NCBI GenBank assembly: GCA_963682055.1
Contig: OY821740.1
Coordinates: forward strand, 42,676,795 to 42,740,794
From: Primula veris
Taxonomy: Eukaryota; Streptophyta; Magnoliopsida; Ericales; Primulaceae
Length of the DNA stretch: 64,000 bases
Reading direction: 5' to 3'
A program made the position numbers and the translations under genes. Positions 27,309 through 37,449 of the stretch are shown in pieces. Below the pieces are notes generated by a model. That model made no database searches, had not been told where the DNA came from, and worked only from the letters and a program-made list of their open reading frames with translations. The stretch's first letter is position 1. Every line of letters starts with the position of its first letter.

Positions 27309-28862
27309 CTACTTGCAGGTAGACAACGGTGAGCCACATAAGCATCGATTCTGAACATACCAAGTCTCACCAAATTCCTTCAAAAAATGTCTCCAGTGCC
27401 ACAGCCTGTTATAGCTCAGATTGAGATAATGTAAATAACAATTTCTTAGGCAAGTTCCTGTAAATATATTGTTGCTTAAATCCAAACTATTTAACTCCAT
27501 GCGGAAAACATATTTCGTAACATCAAACTCAAAATTAATTATTTTTCGGAAAATAGCTTAGGCTCTATTTGTTTGGACGGAAAATATTTACCCTGAAAAA
27601 TATTTATCAAGAGAATTATTTTTCTAGAAATTGTTTTTCCTCTATTCGTTTATTAAGTGTTTGACGATATTTAGATTTCTCATGGAAATTTCTTTACTAA
27701 GGGCGCGTTTGTGATCGACTTTTATAGTAAATAATAGATTTTACAATGAGAAACCATGTTGCTTAAAATAAGCTAATTTTGAAAATTAATGAAAAAAAAA
27801 TTGTTTAAATTAAGTCACTTATAGCTTTTTTACCTCTAAATGACTTATAACTTAATTTTGTTAATAAGTCATTTTTCACTTATTTTAACTTATTAGTGAT
27901 TTGGAAATGTACAAATATTTCAATTGAAAATTTTAACGTTTGGTGATTTTGATGTGTAAAACTTTTTGAATTCCTAAATTATATGATTTTGACTTTTTTA
28001 TGCAAAAAGTAACTTTTAAAAAGTTAACACCCACAACTTTTTTTATCAAAAAAATAAAATAAAAAGCATTTACAAATAATGACAAAAAAACTGGTTTAAA
28101 ATAAGTCACTTCTTACTTTTTTAGCTTTAAATGACTTATAACTTATTTTTGTTAATAAGTCATTTTTCACTTTTAACTTATTAGTTACACGGAAATATAC
28201 AAAATAATTTAATTAGAAAATTTAACTTTTTTGTGTAAAAGTTAAAATAAGTCTCCGAATTCATAACTTCTCTGATTTTGAATTTTTTCACGAAATATAA
28301 CTTTTAAAAAGTTAAAAAAGCTAATTTATCAAACACTCAGAATTATTTTTTATTAAAAAGAAAGAAAAACCGAGGTAAAAATGATAAAATATATAATTTT
28401 GTGAAAAAATTATGTTTTCCCTCACGAAGTAAAATGTTTTCCGCCCAATTTTGAGATTAGTCATTTTCTAATATTTTCCTTTATTGTTCCTCGAAACAAA
28501 CAGAGCCTTAGCTCATTAGTCTTACCATCCCCTGAGAAAAACGATAACCGCACAAGAGTTGGTTTGCAGAGAAATCAACTTTTTGTCACACTAAGATTTC
28601 CTATAGATTTAGGAACAGCCAAACAGGTCCCATGAGTTGGTTATGGGCCGGAGAGCATAATGCAATGTACAGATGGGCTGAATTTACCAAATGAGATCGT
28701 GATTTTTCCAGTGAGTTTATCCCATCTCAGGTCTACATCAAACAAAATCGCTAGTCGAGAGAGAGAGAGAGGATGAGTTGGCGCCGTGAGACTATTGACG
28801 GATAAGTCAATCGACGTGAGATACTTGACATTATCCAAAATTGTTACCAATTTTTTGTTAGA
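27309..28862 (-). pseudogene. Decayed PGIP copy interrupted by a MITE
   Basis: Reading the minus strand from 28862, the sequence matches the middle of the intact PGIPs (KYLTSIDLSVNSLT, then DKLTGKITISFGKFSP), with stops and frameshifts in the stretch matching the DFSRNQLSGDLSY repeat. A 947-bp element (27561-28507) then interrupts it. It resumes as FEFDVTKYVFRMELNSLDLS and ends in the PGIP cap CLCGSPLSTCK with TAG at 27309-27311. The signal peptide, N-terminal cap and first LRRs (about 150 residues) are absent. It lies in the same orientation as the intact copies, so it is the oldest surviving member of the array and cannot encode a working inhibitor. Confidence 0.85.
27561..28507. mobile_element. 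Tourist-like (PIF/Harbinger) MITE with nested insertion
   Basis: The termini are inverted: GGCTCTATTTGTTTGGACGG on the left, and GGCTCTGTTTGTTTCGAGG as the reverse complement of the right. Both sides carry the 3-bp duplication TTA (27558-27560 and 28508-28510), typical of PIF/Harbinger. The outer arms total about 320 bp. The centre, about 27700-28335, seems to be a second insertion made of two related units 291 bases apart (AAATGACTTATAAC at 27838 and 28129). No transposase frame is present. Confidence 0.75.
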
Positions 28863-29615
28863 ATAATATCACAAACTGTTGGGTTACAGGTTATTTCTAT
28901 ACTATTTATCATACTCCCCTTCTCCCTGCTAAAAGATTTTCCAATGTGAATGGATGCACTAACAATTCTGGATCCATTTTTATTTTTTATGTGTCATTAA
29001 TTGTATAAAAACAATTGAATCTAATGTTTAACAAAAATTATGAAAAAAAATAAGTTAAAAAAATTAACACGATTATATATCCGATACTTTTTCGGTACGG
29101 TTGATAAATTTTTATTTTATTTTATTTTTTCTACGGTGCAATATAATTTAGTATGAGTCAACCAATTGAATTCATTATTAATAGGTATTGAGTTTTTAGT
29201 GGGTGACACACATTTACCGGATTTACGGTATTACTCTAAAATAAAATAACGTACCATGATCAAATTGAATTTTTATTTTATTTTAACTACTCGTGTTACT
29301 GAGTAGTATATGTAGTCAATTATACATATTAATATTTCTATAGTTTTTGTTAGAATTTTGAATGGTATTGATTTTGATCCAATAATCCAAAAAAATATAG
29401 AATAGCCTACCCTACAGAAAAAAATAGGGCATAATGGATCCAACAATTCTCACCAATGTTTTCAAGTCAAGATTGAGGATTTTTTTTTAATAAAAACAAA
29501 CGGATCCAGGCATGTGCCCATCAACCCCATGCATCCTTTTGTGTACATGGTTTCAGACCTATACACAACCATGGTATCCCTGATTTCACTTCTTAATTAA
29601 TATGTATACTTTCAA
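28863..29615. other. AT-rich DNA between pseudogenes
   Basis: No coding signal. AT-rich phrases (TTTTATTTTATTTT, 'agtcaaccaatt' and similar) recall the repeat-rich stretch at 38640-39030 upstream of PGIP copy C, so this may be a decayed copy of the PGIP 5' flank. Confidence 0.4.
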
Positions 29616-30152
29616 CTATATGTCTTGATCAATTCTGGCATATGACCGCCAAGAATAAGAATGTTGAACAATTTCTTCAACTCTATCATCGTAATCCAAA
29701 AGGTATCGTGACGGTATAATCTCGATGTAATGTTCAGTTTTCTCTGTCCAGTTAATTCAGTCATTTAGTGACATGGAATCCGGACTGCAAAAACCAACCA
29801 GTTTAGACGTAGATTTTTCACTTGTTCTTTTTACTATTAACAACAGTATAATATGAAATAATCATTCTTTGCCATGATATAAACAAGGATAATAAGTAAT
29901 AACAAACCGACCAGTTTAGACACAGATTTTTAGTCCACAAATTCTCAGCAATATTCACAAAGTTGCTTATGATTTCTATAGGTATAGATGAAATAAAACT
30001 CACTTTAAAGCTTGCTTTTGCTCGTTGACACGAGAAAACGCTTCAATGAAAATCTCAAAAAGCATACTTTGTTTAGCACTTGTTACGCTTGGAAAGCTTA
30101 CACTTAATTGAAGCTCTTGTAAAAACGTTCTTAAACAATGAGAAACAACACA
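29616..30152 (-). pseudogene. Last two exons of an unidentified gene, with a premature stop
   Basis: Minus-strand exon 30152-30004 has a strong acceptor (pyrimidine tract, then TTTACAG) and donor A/GTGAGT. It encodes an intact stretch with SAKQSMLFEIFIEAFSRVNE. Its phase fits a second exon, 29784-29616, behind the acceptor TTTTTGCAG. That exon reads through one TGA (29756-29758) and then gives HYIEIIPSRYLLDYDDRVEE, ending before TAG at 29616-29618. The matching phase and coding-like composition on both sides of the intron argue for a true gene remnant. I do not recognise the family. Upstream exons were not found. Copies of the first exon's 5' edge recur at about 33990 and 36370, inside later PGIP units. 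Confidence 0.5.
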
Positions 30153-31331
30153 CTGTAAAGAAAAAGGTTTGTTTCGGCTTTGAATAGGAAATTGAAAAAT
30201 CAAACTATGAAACTGTGGAACTTGATGATTATAGGAATAAGCAGCTGTATATAGGAAATTAGAATTATGCTGGAAAAGAGATAGATGGACTAAATGAAGT
30301 TAGGTTAATCCTCGAGTTAAGAACTCTCTCTTCAAAATCAATCGCACAAATCAAAAGTATATCTATTGGTCTTTGGGACATCCTGCAGTCTCTTGTTATA
30401 TATCATCAGTATATCCTCTCTATAATATTTTCGTGTCTAATAAATGTAATTTCTTTTACTTCGGCCGTTTGAAGAAAGAAGAGTTAGAATGAGCTGTGAT
30501 CATGCATTCACTGGGTAACAGGCGATTTGGTTGTTTAGCTTTTAAGTTCGAATTGTAGTACTTTATTTGGTTTAAGAGAGTCTGAAAGTATAGATGAACC
30601 CAGGTGGAGTTTAACTTGATTCAAAAAAGCTAGATTTTATGCATAGGAGCTACTGTACAACCAAACAATCCCTCAGATAACTTCACTGATAAGCTTAACA
30701 TTCTTCTTCTTTTGCTTAAGAAGCTAAAAGATTAAAAGAACCCATTTGATGTTTTACTTGATTTTAGAACAGCTAGATTTTGTTTGCGTAGGAGCTACAA
30801 CCAAACAAACCCTCCGTTAACCTTGCTACTAGTCCTAGATATGGTTTCTCGGATGAATCTCCTAATAAAAAAGTGATGCGCATATGCTATTAAGCAGGCA
30901 AAGGAAAAAACAACAATCTAAACAGTACTCTGTATCATTCTTTGGGAGATGAAAGATAAATCACTAGGGAAAATTGAGGTTATTTATTTATAAAGTTTGG
31001 GGTGATTTTTCCAGGCGTTTCGGGTGGGGTTAAATCTATAGTCATAATCACTTCACTCTATAGGATTTTCTGTATGATGATAATAGTGACTATAATATTG
31101 CTCAGACTCAATAGTCACACAATAGATTTAACAACTTCACTGATTTTATTGCTGCCCATCTTCATTTAAACACAGCTAGATGCTCTTTTACACTAGCATA
31201 GAGTTCAACACTGCATAAACCAGCTCCACAGTCTACGCTGATTAAGTTCAAGCAATTTCTTATTTAATGATAAACGCTAATAAATAATAAGCCGATTCGG
31301 AATGTGGGTTGGCCAATGCCAAAATCTTGAT
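30153..31331. other. Shared PGIP downstream flank (unit A)
   Basis: No gene. Blocks here recur downstream of the other PGIPs: 'gggacatcctgcagtctctt' at about 30377, 34149 and 36541; the stretch around 'tgaagaaagaagagttagaa' at 30471, 34242 and 36639; and 'caatagtcacacaat' blocks at about 31110, 34600 and 37265. They mark the tandem duplication unit. Confidence 0.7.
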
Positions 31332-32321
31332 TTACTTGCAAGCAGACAAGGGAGAGCCACACAGGCATCGGTTGTGAAAATAAGAAGTCTGGTCGAAGCT
31401 CTGGAAATTCCCCCCAGTCGGGATCTTGCCACATAGCCTGTTGTAGCTCACGTTGAAGTATGACACGTCAGCCAATGTGCTCGGTATACTCCCGTAGATC
31501 TTGTTATGGTTAAGATCCAAGTTCTGCAAGTTTTTCGAGAAACCAGTTTTCGACAAATCAAACTGAAACATATTCCTTGAAAAATCAGCAGTCTGAATAG
31601 ATTTATCGGACCCAAAAATGTACGATAAATCCCCTGAGAGCTGGTTCCGAGAGAAGTCAAGTTTAGTCAGATTCAGCTTTCCCATCGATTTAGGAAGGGA
31701 CCCCGATAGCTGGTTGTGAGAGAGCATAATATATTGTGTAGCTGGGCCAAAATTCCCAAACGAGGTGGGGATGGTTCCAGTGAGTTTGTTTCGGCTCAGA
31801 TCAAAGTCGTAAAGATTCGGGAGCTTAGACAGAGAAGGCGGAATGGAGCCAGTGAGGTCATTAAACGATAAAGTTATCGATGTAAGGTTCGTGAGTTTAC
31901 CAAGAAACGAAGGAACTGGACCAGAGATATTAGTCCAGCTAACCGTTAGTCGTTTAAGGTAAGTTAGTTTAGTGATAGCTTCTGGTATTCCTCCTGTGAG
32001 ATTCGTGAGTTTACGAAAATATAGCTCCTTGAGATAAGGCAAGTCACCGACAGCTGGTGGGATTTGGCCGGAGATGTTGCCATTGAAAATTGTGAGTGCG
32101 TTAACACGGTTAGTCTTTCTGTCACAATCAAGACAGTACCAGTAGCAGCATTCGGTACCTTCGACCCATGAGGCTAAGTGGTAAGGGTTGCCTAGAGCAG
32201 CTTTGATCTTCAAGAGGACTTTGTAATCTTCTTGATTACAACGGAACGATACCGAAGCGGAAGGGAGAGAGAGGAAGAGGAGGAGGGAGAGGGTGGCTAT
32301 GGAAAGGAAAGTTGTGTTCAT
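31332..32321 (-). CDS. PGIP: Polygalacturonase-inhibiting protein, copy A
   Basis: A single exon of 329 residues, the usual PGIP length. Residues 1 to about 25 are a signal peptide. The N-terminal cap has Cys28, the CC pair 58-59, Cys63 and Cys66. About ten extracellular-type LRRs of the form LxxLxLSxNxLxGxIP follow. The C-terminal cap has Cys297, 319, 321 and 328, with the end CLCGSPLSACK. Such proteins are secreted to the cell wall, where they bind fungal and insect endopolygalacturonases and slow pectin breakdown; the concave LRR face makes the contact. Several NxS/T sites suggest N-glycosylation. A TATA-like element lies about 50-65 bases upstream. Copy A differs from the others at several LRR positions, for example ITLSFNDLTG where the others have IDLSFND. 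Confidence 0.95.
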   Translation of the reverse strand: MNTTFLSIATLSLLLFLSLPSASVSFRCNQEDYKVLLKIKAALGNPYHLASWVEGTECCYWYCLDCDRKTNRVNALTIFNGNISGQIPPAVGDLPYLKELYFRKLTNLTGGIPEAITKLTYLKRLTVSWTNISGPVPSFLGKLTNLTSITLSFNDLTGSIPPSLSKLPNLYDFDLSRNKLTGTIPTSFGNFGPATQYIMLSHNQLSGSLPKSMGKLNLTKLDFSRNQLSGDLSYIFGSDKSIQTADFSRNMFQFDLSKTGFSKNLQNLDLNHNKIYGSIPSTLADVSYFNVSYNRLCGKIPTGGNFQSFDQTSYFHNRCLCGSPLSACK

Positions 32322-32370
32322 TTCTGTTGGTTTTTGGTTTTGGATGAGATGTGGTGAATTGGGTGAGGTT

Positions 32371-32385
32371 TCTATTTATATATAG
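32371..32385 (-). promoter_or_regulatory. TATA box of PGIP copy A
   Basis: The minus strand reads CTATATATAAATAGA, centred about 57 bases upstream of the ATG. The same element is kept upstream of copies C and D. Confidence 0.7.
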
Positions 32386-32574
32386 AAGATCTTGGTCTAA
32401 AAAAATAATTGAGGATAGAGATAAAGGACTTGTTTGGTTTCAATATGATTTCCCAGTGTAAAAGTTCACCTTCTCAGTTTATTTTCTCCTGAAATATATT
32501 GAAGCTTTTTAATAGATGAAGACAGCTATTTTTCTGAATGTCAAGAAATCGCGCTTATTTGCTTTAAATTTTGT

Positions 32575-32605
<31 letters not shown>

Positions 32606-32612
32606 GGGAAGA

Positions 32613-33079
32613 ACTAGTTTAGTATACCAAACTATACTGCTGTTAGCAATTTCGGTATTCATTTTTAAAAAAATTCAATTTGGATAACACGCTATAATAA
32701 ATTTTAAATTTAGGTACCACCGTCTAAATAAATCGCGAAATCATGTCACGTGATATTTGATAAACATTAATTTGATAACCTAATTTGATAAATTTACACA
32801 AAAGTATGTCATCATAGAGAAAAATTTCCTCCAATTTCAAAAAAAAATTATATGTGAAATTAGAGGAAACATTTTTCGATTATGAAATATTTTTGTACAA
32901 AAATATCAAATTAACCTCTCAAATTACGTTTGTCAAATGTCACGTGACATAATTCCGTGATTTATTTAGACGGTGGTACCTAAATTGAAAAGTTATTATA
33001 GTGTGATATCCAAATTAAAAAATTTGAAATATGGATACCAAAATCGTTAAAAGTAGATAGTATGGTATAATAAATCTAT
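32613..33079. mobile_element. Foldback MITE upstream of PGIP copy A
   Basis: Two arms of about 225 bp are inverted copies meeting near 32845 with almost no spacer. The block TAGGTACCACCGTCTAAATA at about 32713 reappears inverted near 32967, and 'gtcacgtga' occurs in both arms. Long T runs flank both sides, so the target-site duplication cannot be read and the superfamily is open. There is no coding capacity. Confidence 0.75.
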
Positions 33080-34733
33080 AAAAAAAAATTTTTTTTTTTT
33101 TTTTTTTAGTAAATATGTTTCCTCTTTCTTGGACCAATGACTTTTTGCTTTCAATTACTCCTATTGTTTTGAGTTTGGATGAGATTCAGAAACTTCATGG
33201 AAGTTTCCATCAAGGACAGAACTTTGTTGCATACTTGGATTGCTCTTATGCATAAAGTAGTAACTTTAATTGCCATATTTATTTTACTCTTAAAACAAGT
33301 AATATTGGGAGCGGTCCGAGAGGAGGAAGTGGGTGCGGCCGATATCAAAAGTTAATAAAAATATTTTTTTTATGTAGAAAAATTTAAACATTTAATATTT
33401 TATACATTAATAACCCCCAATTAACAAGTAATAATTTAGTTCAAATGGTAAATATTAAAATTTTGTGTCCACAAGTTTCTTAGTTCGAATCTTTTATTTA
33501 TTTTTTACTTTTTATTTAATTAACATTATCTTAATTTTTAACTTTTTCATTATTTAATTACATATTTAAGATATTATTACAATATTTTATAAATAAATGT
33601 TTTTGTAGAGTTTCATAATCATATTACAAAAAAATTTAAACTAATAAATTTGTATTTGCAGTCAATTTTTCTATATATATCATTTGAAATTTTTAAATCA
33701 ATGGACAAATCAGCTAAGTAATAAATAAGCTCCAAGTTTCTTTGTTTTTTTATACCGTTTATTGTTACTGTTACTGTAATACAAATAAAATAAAATAAAA
33801 CACCCCAAGTTACTGTAATACTAATCTAAAAAAAAATCCGATATACTTTGGCCCTGGCCACCTTGGTGAGGGAAATACTTTTACCAAGTTAAATTGAATT
33901 ATGACCGTAATTAAATGATGGGTGGAGTGTGAATAATTTCGTTGCATATTTGTAATAAATCAAAAACCAGGAGTGAGTGGTGTTGCTTTAAAACACTGAG
34001 AAATAAGAAAAAGGTTTGTATCATATAGGGAACTAGAATTATGTTGGAAAAGAAATAGACGGACTACATGAATTTAGGTTGATCCTCGGGTTAAGAACTA
34101 GCTCTTCAGAAACGATCGCACAAATCAGAAGCACATCTATCGGTCTTCGGGACATCCTGCAGTCTCTTGTTATCTATCATCACTATATCCTCTATAATAT
34201 TTTAGTGTCTAATAGATGTAATTTTCTTTTACTTCCGCCGTTTGAAGAAAGAAGAGTTAGAAACTTAGAATGATCTGTGATCATTAACTGGGTAACAGGC
34301 CATTTGGTTCTTTAGCTTTTAAGTTCGAGTTGTTGTTTCTGGTTAAGACAATCTGAAAGTTTAGATGAACCCAAGTGGAGTTTAACTTGATTCGAAAAGG
34401 CTAGGTTTTTATGCATAGGAGCTACAACCAAAGAACCCCTCAGATATCTTCACTAATTAGTCATAATCACTTCACTTTATACTACATTCTCTGTATAATG
34501 TTAATAGTGACTATAATATTTCTCAAACTCAATAGCCACACAATAGATCAAGAACTTGGTTGATTTTATTGTTGCCCATCTTATTATTTGCTCAGACTCA
34601 ATAGTCACACAGCTACATACACCAGCTCCACAGCTTATGTAGATTAAGTTCAGGCTTTTTCTTATTTAATGACAAATGACAATAAATAATAAGCCTATTC
34701 GGCACGTGGGTTAGCCAAAACCAAAATCTTGAT
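33080..34733. other. Intergenic DNA between PGIP copies A and B
   Basis: No gene. It contains the shared 5' block near 33140-33200, a possible tRNA-derived SINE relic at about 33430-33500, and from about 33985 the 3' flank of copy B with the truncated edge of the unidentified exon. Confidence 0.6.
33430..33500 (+). mobile_element. Possible tRNA-derived SINE relic
   Basis: TTTAGTTCAAATGGTAA resembles a pol III A box, and TTAGTTCGAATCTTTTAT, about 40 bases later, resembles a B box. The rest does not fold as a functional tRNA and no target-site duplication was identified. Weak evidence. Confidence 0.3.
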
Positions 34734-35720
34734 TTACTTGCAAGCGGACAAGGGAGAGCCGCATAAACACTGGTTATGAAAGTAAGAAGTCTCGTCCAAG
34801 CTCTGGAAACTCCCCCCAGTCGGGATCTTGCCACATAGCCTGTTATAGCTCACGTTAAAATTTGACACATCGCCTAGTGTGCTCGGTAAACTCCTGTAGA
34901 TCTTGTTATGGTTCAGATCCAAACTCCGCAAATCTTTCGAGAAAACAGTTTTAGACAAATCAAACTCAAACATATTCCTTGAAAAATCAGCATCCTGAAT
35001 ACTTTTATTGGACGCAAAAATGTACGATAAATCCCCTGAGAGTTGGTTCCGAGAGAAGTCAAGTCTAGTCACATTCAGATTCCCCATTGATTTAGGAAGG
35101 GACCCCGATAGCTGGTTGTGAGAGAGGATAATATATTGTGTAGCTGGGCTGAATTTCCCAAACGAGGTGGGGATCGTTCCAGTGAGTTTGTTTCGGCTCA
35201 GATCCAAGTCGTAAAGATTCGAAAGCTTAGACAGAGAAGGCGGAATGGAGCCAGTGAGGTCATTGAACGATAAATCTATCGATGTCAGGTTCGTGAGTTT
35301 ACCAAGAAACGAAGGAACTGGACCAGAAAGATTATTCCAACTAAGTGTTAGTCGTTTAAGGTTAGTTAGTTTAGTGATAGCTTCGGGTATTCCTCCCGTG
35401 AAATTCGTGAGTTTACGAAAAACTAGCTTCTCGAGATAAGGCAGGTCACCGACAGCGTGCGGGATTTGGCCGGAGATATTGCATGTGAAAACTGTTAGTT
35501 CGTTAACACGGTTAGTCTTTCGGTCACAATCAAGACAGCACCAGTAGCAGCATTCGGTACCTTCGACCCAAGAGGCTAAGGCATAAGGGTTGCCTAGAGC
35601 AGCTTTGATCTTCAAGAGGACTTTGTAATCTTCTTGATTACAGCAAAACGAGACGGAAGTGGAAGGGAGAGTGAGGAAAAGGAGGAGTGAAGTGGCTATG
35701 GAGAGGAAAGTTGTATTCAT
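34734..35720 (-). CDS. PGIP: Polygalacturonase-inhibiting protein, copy B
   Basis: A single exon of 328 residues. The frame stays open 49 codons further upstream, but ATG at 35718-35720 aligns with the start and signal peptide of the other copies and is preferred. Copy B carries three cysteines absent from its neighbours: Cys26 before the first cap cysteine, Cys61 within CCYWCCLDC, and Cys80 in FTCNISG. These could disturb the N-cap disulfides. Its promoter has lost the TATATAAATAG element and instead shows a local repeat of 'gatgtggtgaattgg'. The C-terminal half and 3' flank nearly match copy D. It may be weakly or differently expressed, but the reading frame is intact. Confidence 0.93.
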   Translation of the reverse strand: MNTTFLSIATSLLLFLTLPSTSVSFCCNQEDYKVLLKIKAALGNPYALASWVEGTECCYWCCLDCDRKTNRVNELTVFTCNISGQIPHAVGDLPYLEKLVFRKLTNFTGGIPEAITKLTNLKRLTLSWNNLSGPVPSFLGKLTNLTSIDLSFNDLTGSIPPSLSKLSNLYDLDLSRNKLTGTIPTSFGKFSPATQYIILSHNQLSGSLPKSMGNLNVTRLDFSRNQLSGDLSYIFASNKSIQDADFSRNMFEFDLSKTVFSKDLRSLDLNHNKIYRSLPSTLGDVSNFNVSYNRLCGKIPTGGSFQSLDETSYFHNQCLCGSPLSACK

Positions 35721-35867
35721 TTCTATTGGATTTTGGTTTAGGATGAGATGTGAATTGGGTGAGGCGTATAGATGTGGTGAATTGGATGAGATGTGGTGAA
35801 TTGAAGTTCTTTGTATAGAGAAAATAAGTTTGAGGAGATATAGATACGACTTGTTTGGTTGCAGCAT

Positions 35868-37449
35868 TGAAACTGTATTTTTTTATTTTTTTGCTTAAAC
35901 AAATAGACTCCTCATTTATTTTCCCAAATGTAAAACTTCACCTTCTCAGTTTGTTTTCTCCTGAAATATTTTGAAATTTTAAACAAATGAAGATAGCTTC
36001 TTTTTTTCTGACCTCAAGAAATTGTGCTTATTTGCTTCAGATTTTGTAGTCAAACAATCCTAAACGTATTTTTTTTTAATATATATATTTCCTCCTTTTT
36101 GGACCAGTGACTGTTTGCTTTCAATTATTGGTTTGAGTTTGGATGAGATTCAGAAACTTGGTGGACTATAAAGGAAAAGGAACGATTAATTTGGAGGCGG
36201 CTATGTACATAACGAGTATGTTACTCAACAATCCTATGTTAAGCAGTTATAAATAGTGATGAAAATCTAAACTTAAGCAGTTACCCAACATTTCTCAGTT
36301 ACCTTTTCGATGCAGAACTAAGTTAGATCTTAGGGATGTTTTAACAAAATCCAGGAGCGAGTGGCGTTGCTTTAAAACATTGAGAAATAAGACGCTGTAA
36401 AGAAAAAAGGTTTGTATCATATAGGAAATTAGAATTATGTTGAAAAGGAGAGAGACGGACTACATGAAGTTAGGTTAATTCTCGGGTTAAGAACTAACTC
36501 AATAAAAACAATCGCACAAATCAGAAATATAATCTGTCTTTGGGACATCCTGCAGTCTCTTGTTATATATCATCAGTATATCCTCTCTATAATATTCTAG
36601 TGTCTAATAAATGTAATTTCTTTTACTTCCGCCGTTTGAAGAAAGAAGAGTTAGAATGAGCTGTGATCATGCATTCACTGGGTAACATGCCATCTGGTTG
36701 TTTAGCTTTTAAGTTTGAATTGTAGTTTCTTTGGTTTAAAAGAGTCTGAAAGTTTCGATGAACACCCACATGAGTTTTAACTTGATTAAAAAAAGGTAGA
36801 ATTTATGCATTCGAGCTACAACCAAAGAAACCCTTAGATCACTTCACTAATAAGCTTAATATTTTTCTTCTTTGGCTTAAAAAGGCTAAAAGATTAGAAG
36901 AACCCATATGACCTTTTACTTGATTTCAAAAAAGCTAGATTTTGCTTGCATAGGAGCTACAACCAAATAAACCCTCAGTAAACCTAGAATAAGGAGTATA
37001 TTGTTTCACAAGTGAATTTTGTAATAAAAAGCTAATGCGCATAAACTTTTAAGTCTGGTAAAGAAGAAAACAACAATCTAGACAGTAACATTCTTTGAAA
37101 GATAAAAGATATTTTTCTAGGGAAAATTGAGGTTATTGAAGTACCCAAGTTTCGGGTGATCTTTTCAGGGCTTCCGGATGGGGTTAAATCTATAGTCGTA
37201 ATCACTTAACTCTAACGACACTCTGTATGATGATACTAGTGACTATAATGTTGCACAGACTCAATAGTCACACAATTGATTTGGCAAACACAGCTATAAG
37301 CTCATCTACAGTAACATAAAGTTCAGCACTAAATACACCAGCTCCACAGCCTATGTAGATTAAGTTCAGGCAATTTCTTATTTAATGACAAATGACAATA
37401 AATGATAAGCCGATTCGGCATGTGGGTTGGCCAAAACCAAAATCTTGAT
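35868..37449. other. Intergenic DNA between PGIP copies B and C
   Basis: No gene. 35870-36170 is the 5' flank of copy B. From about 36360 begins the 3' flank of copy C, including a truncated copy of the unidentified exon edge with its acceptor (CTTTACAG on the minus strand near 36400). Confidence 0.6.

Noticed and set aside
34613..34834. 73-residue frame repeated near the 3' end of three PGIP copies (also 37329-37550 and 39620-39841)
   Set aside because: It overlaps the PGIP coding end in another frame, and its similarity between copies follows from the duplication.
35721..35867. 49-codon upstream extension of PGIP copy B
   Set aside because: The downstream ATG aligns with the signal peptide start of the other three copies; the extension is leader DNA that happens to be open.
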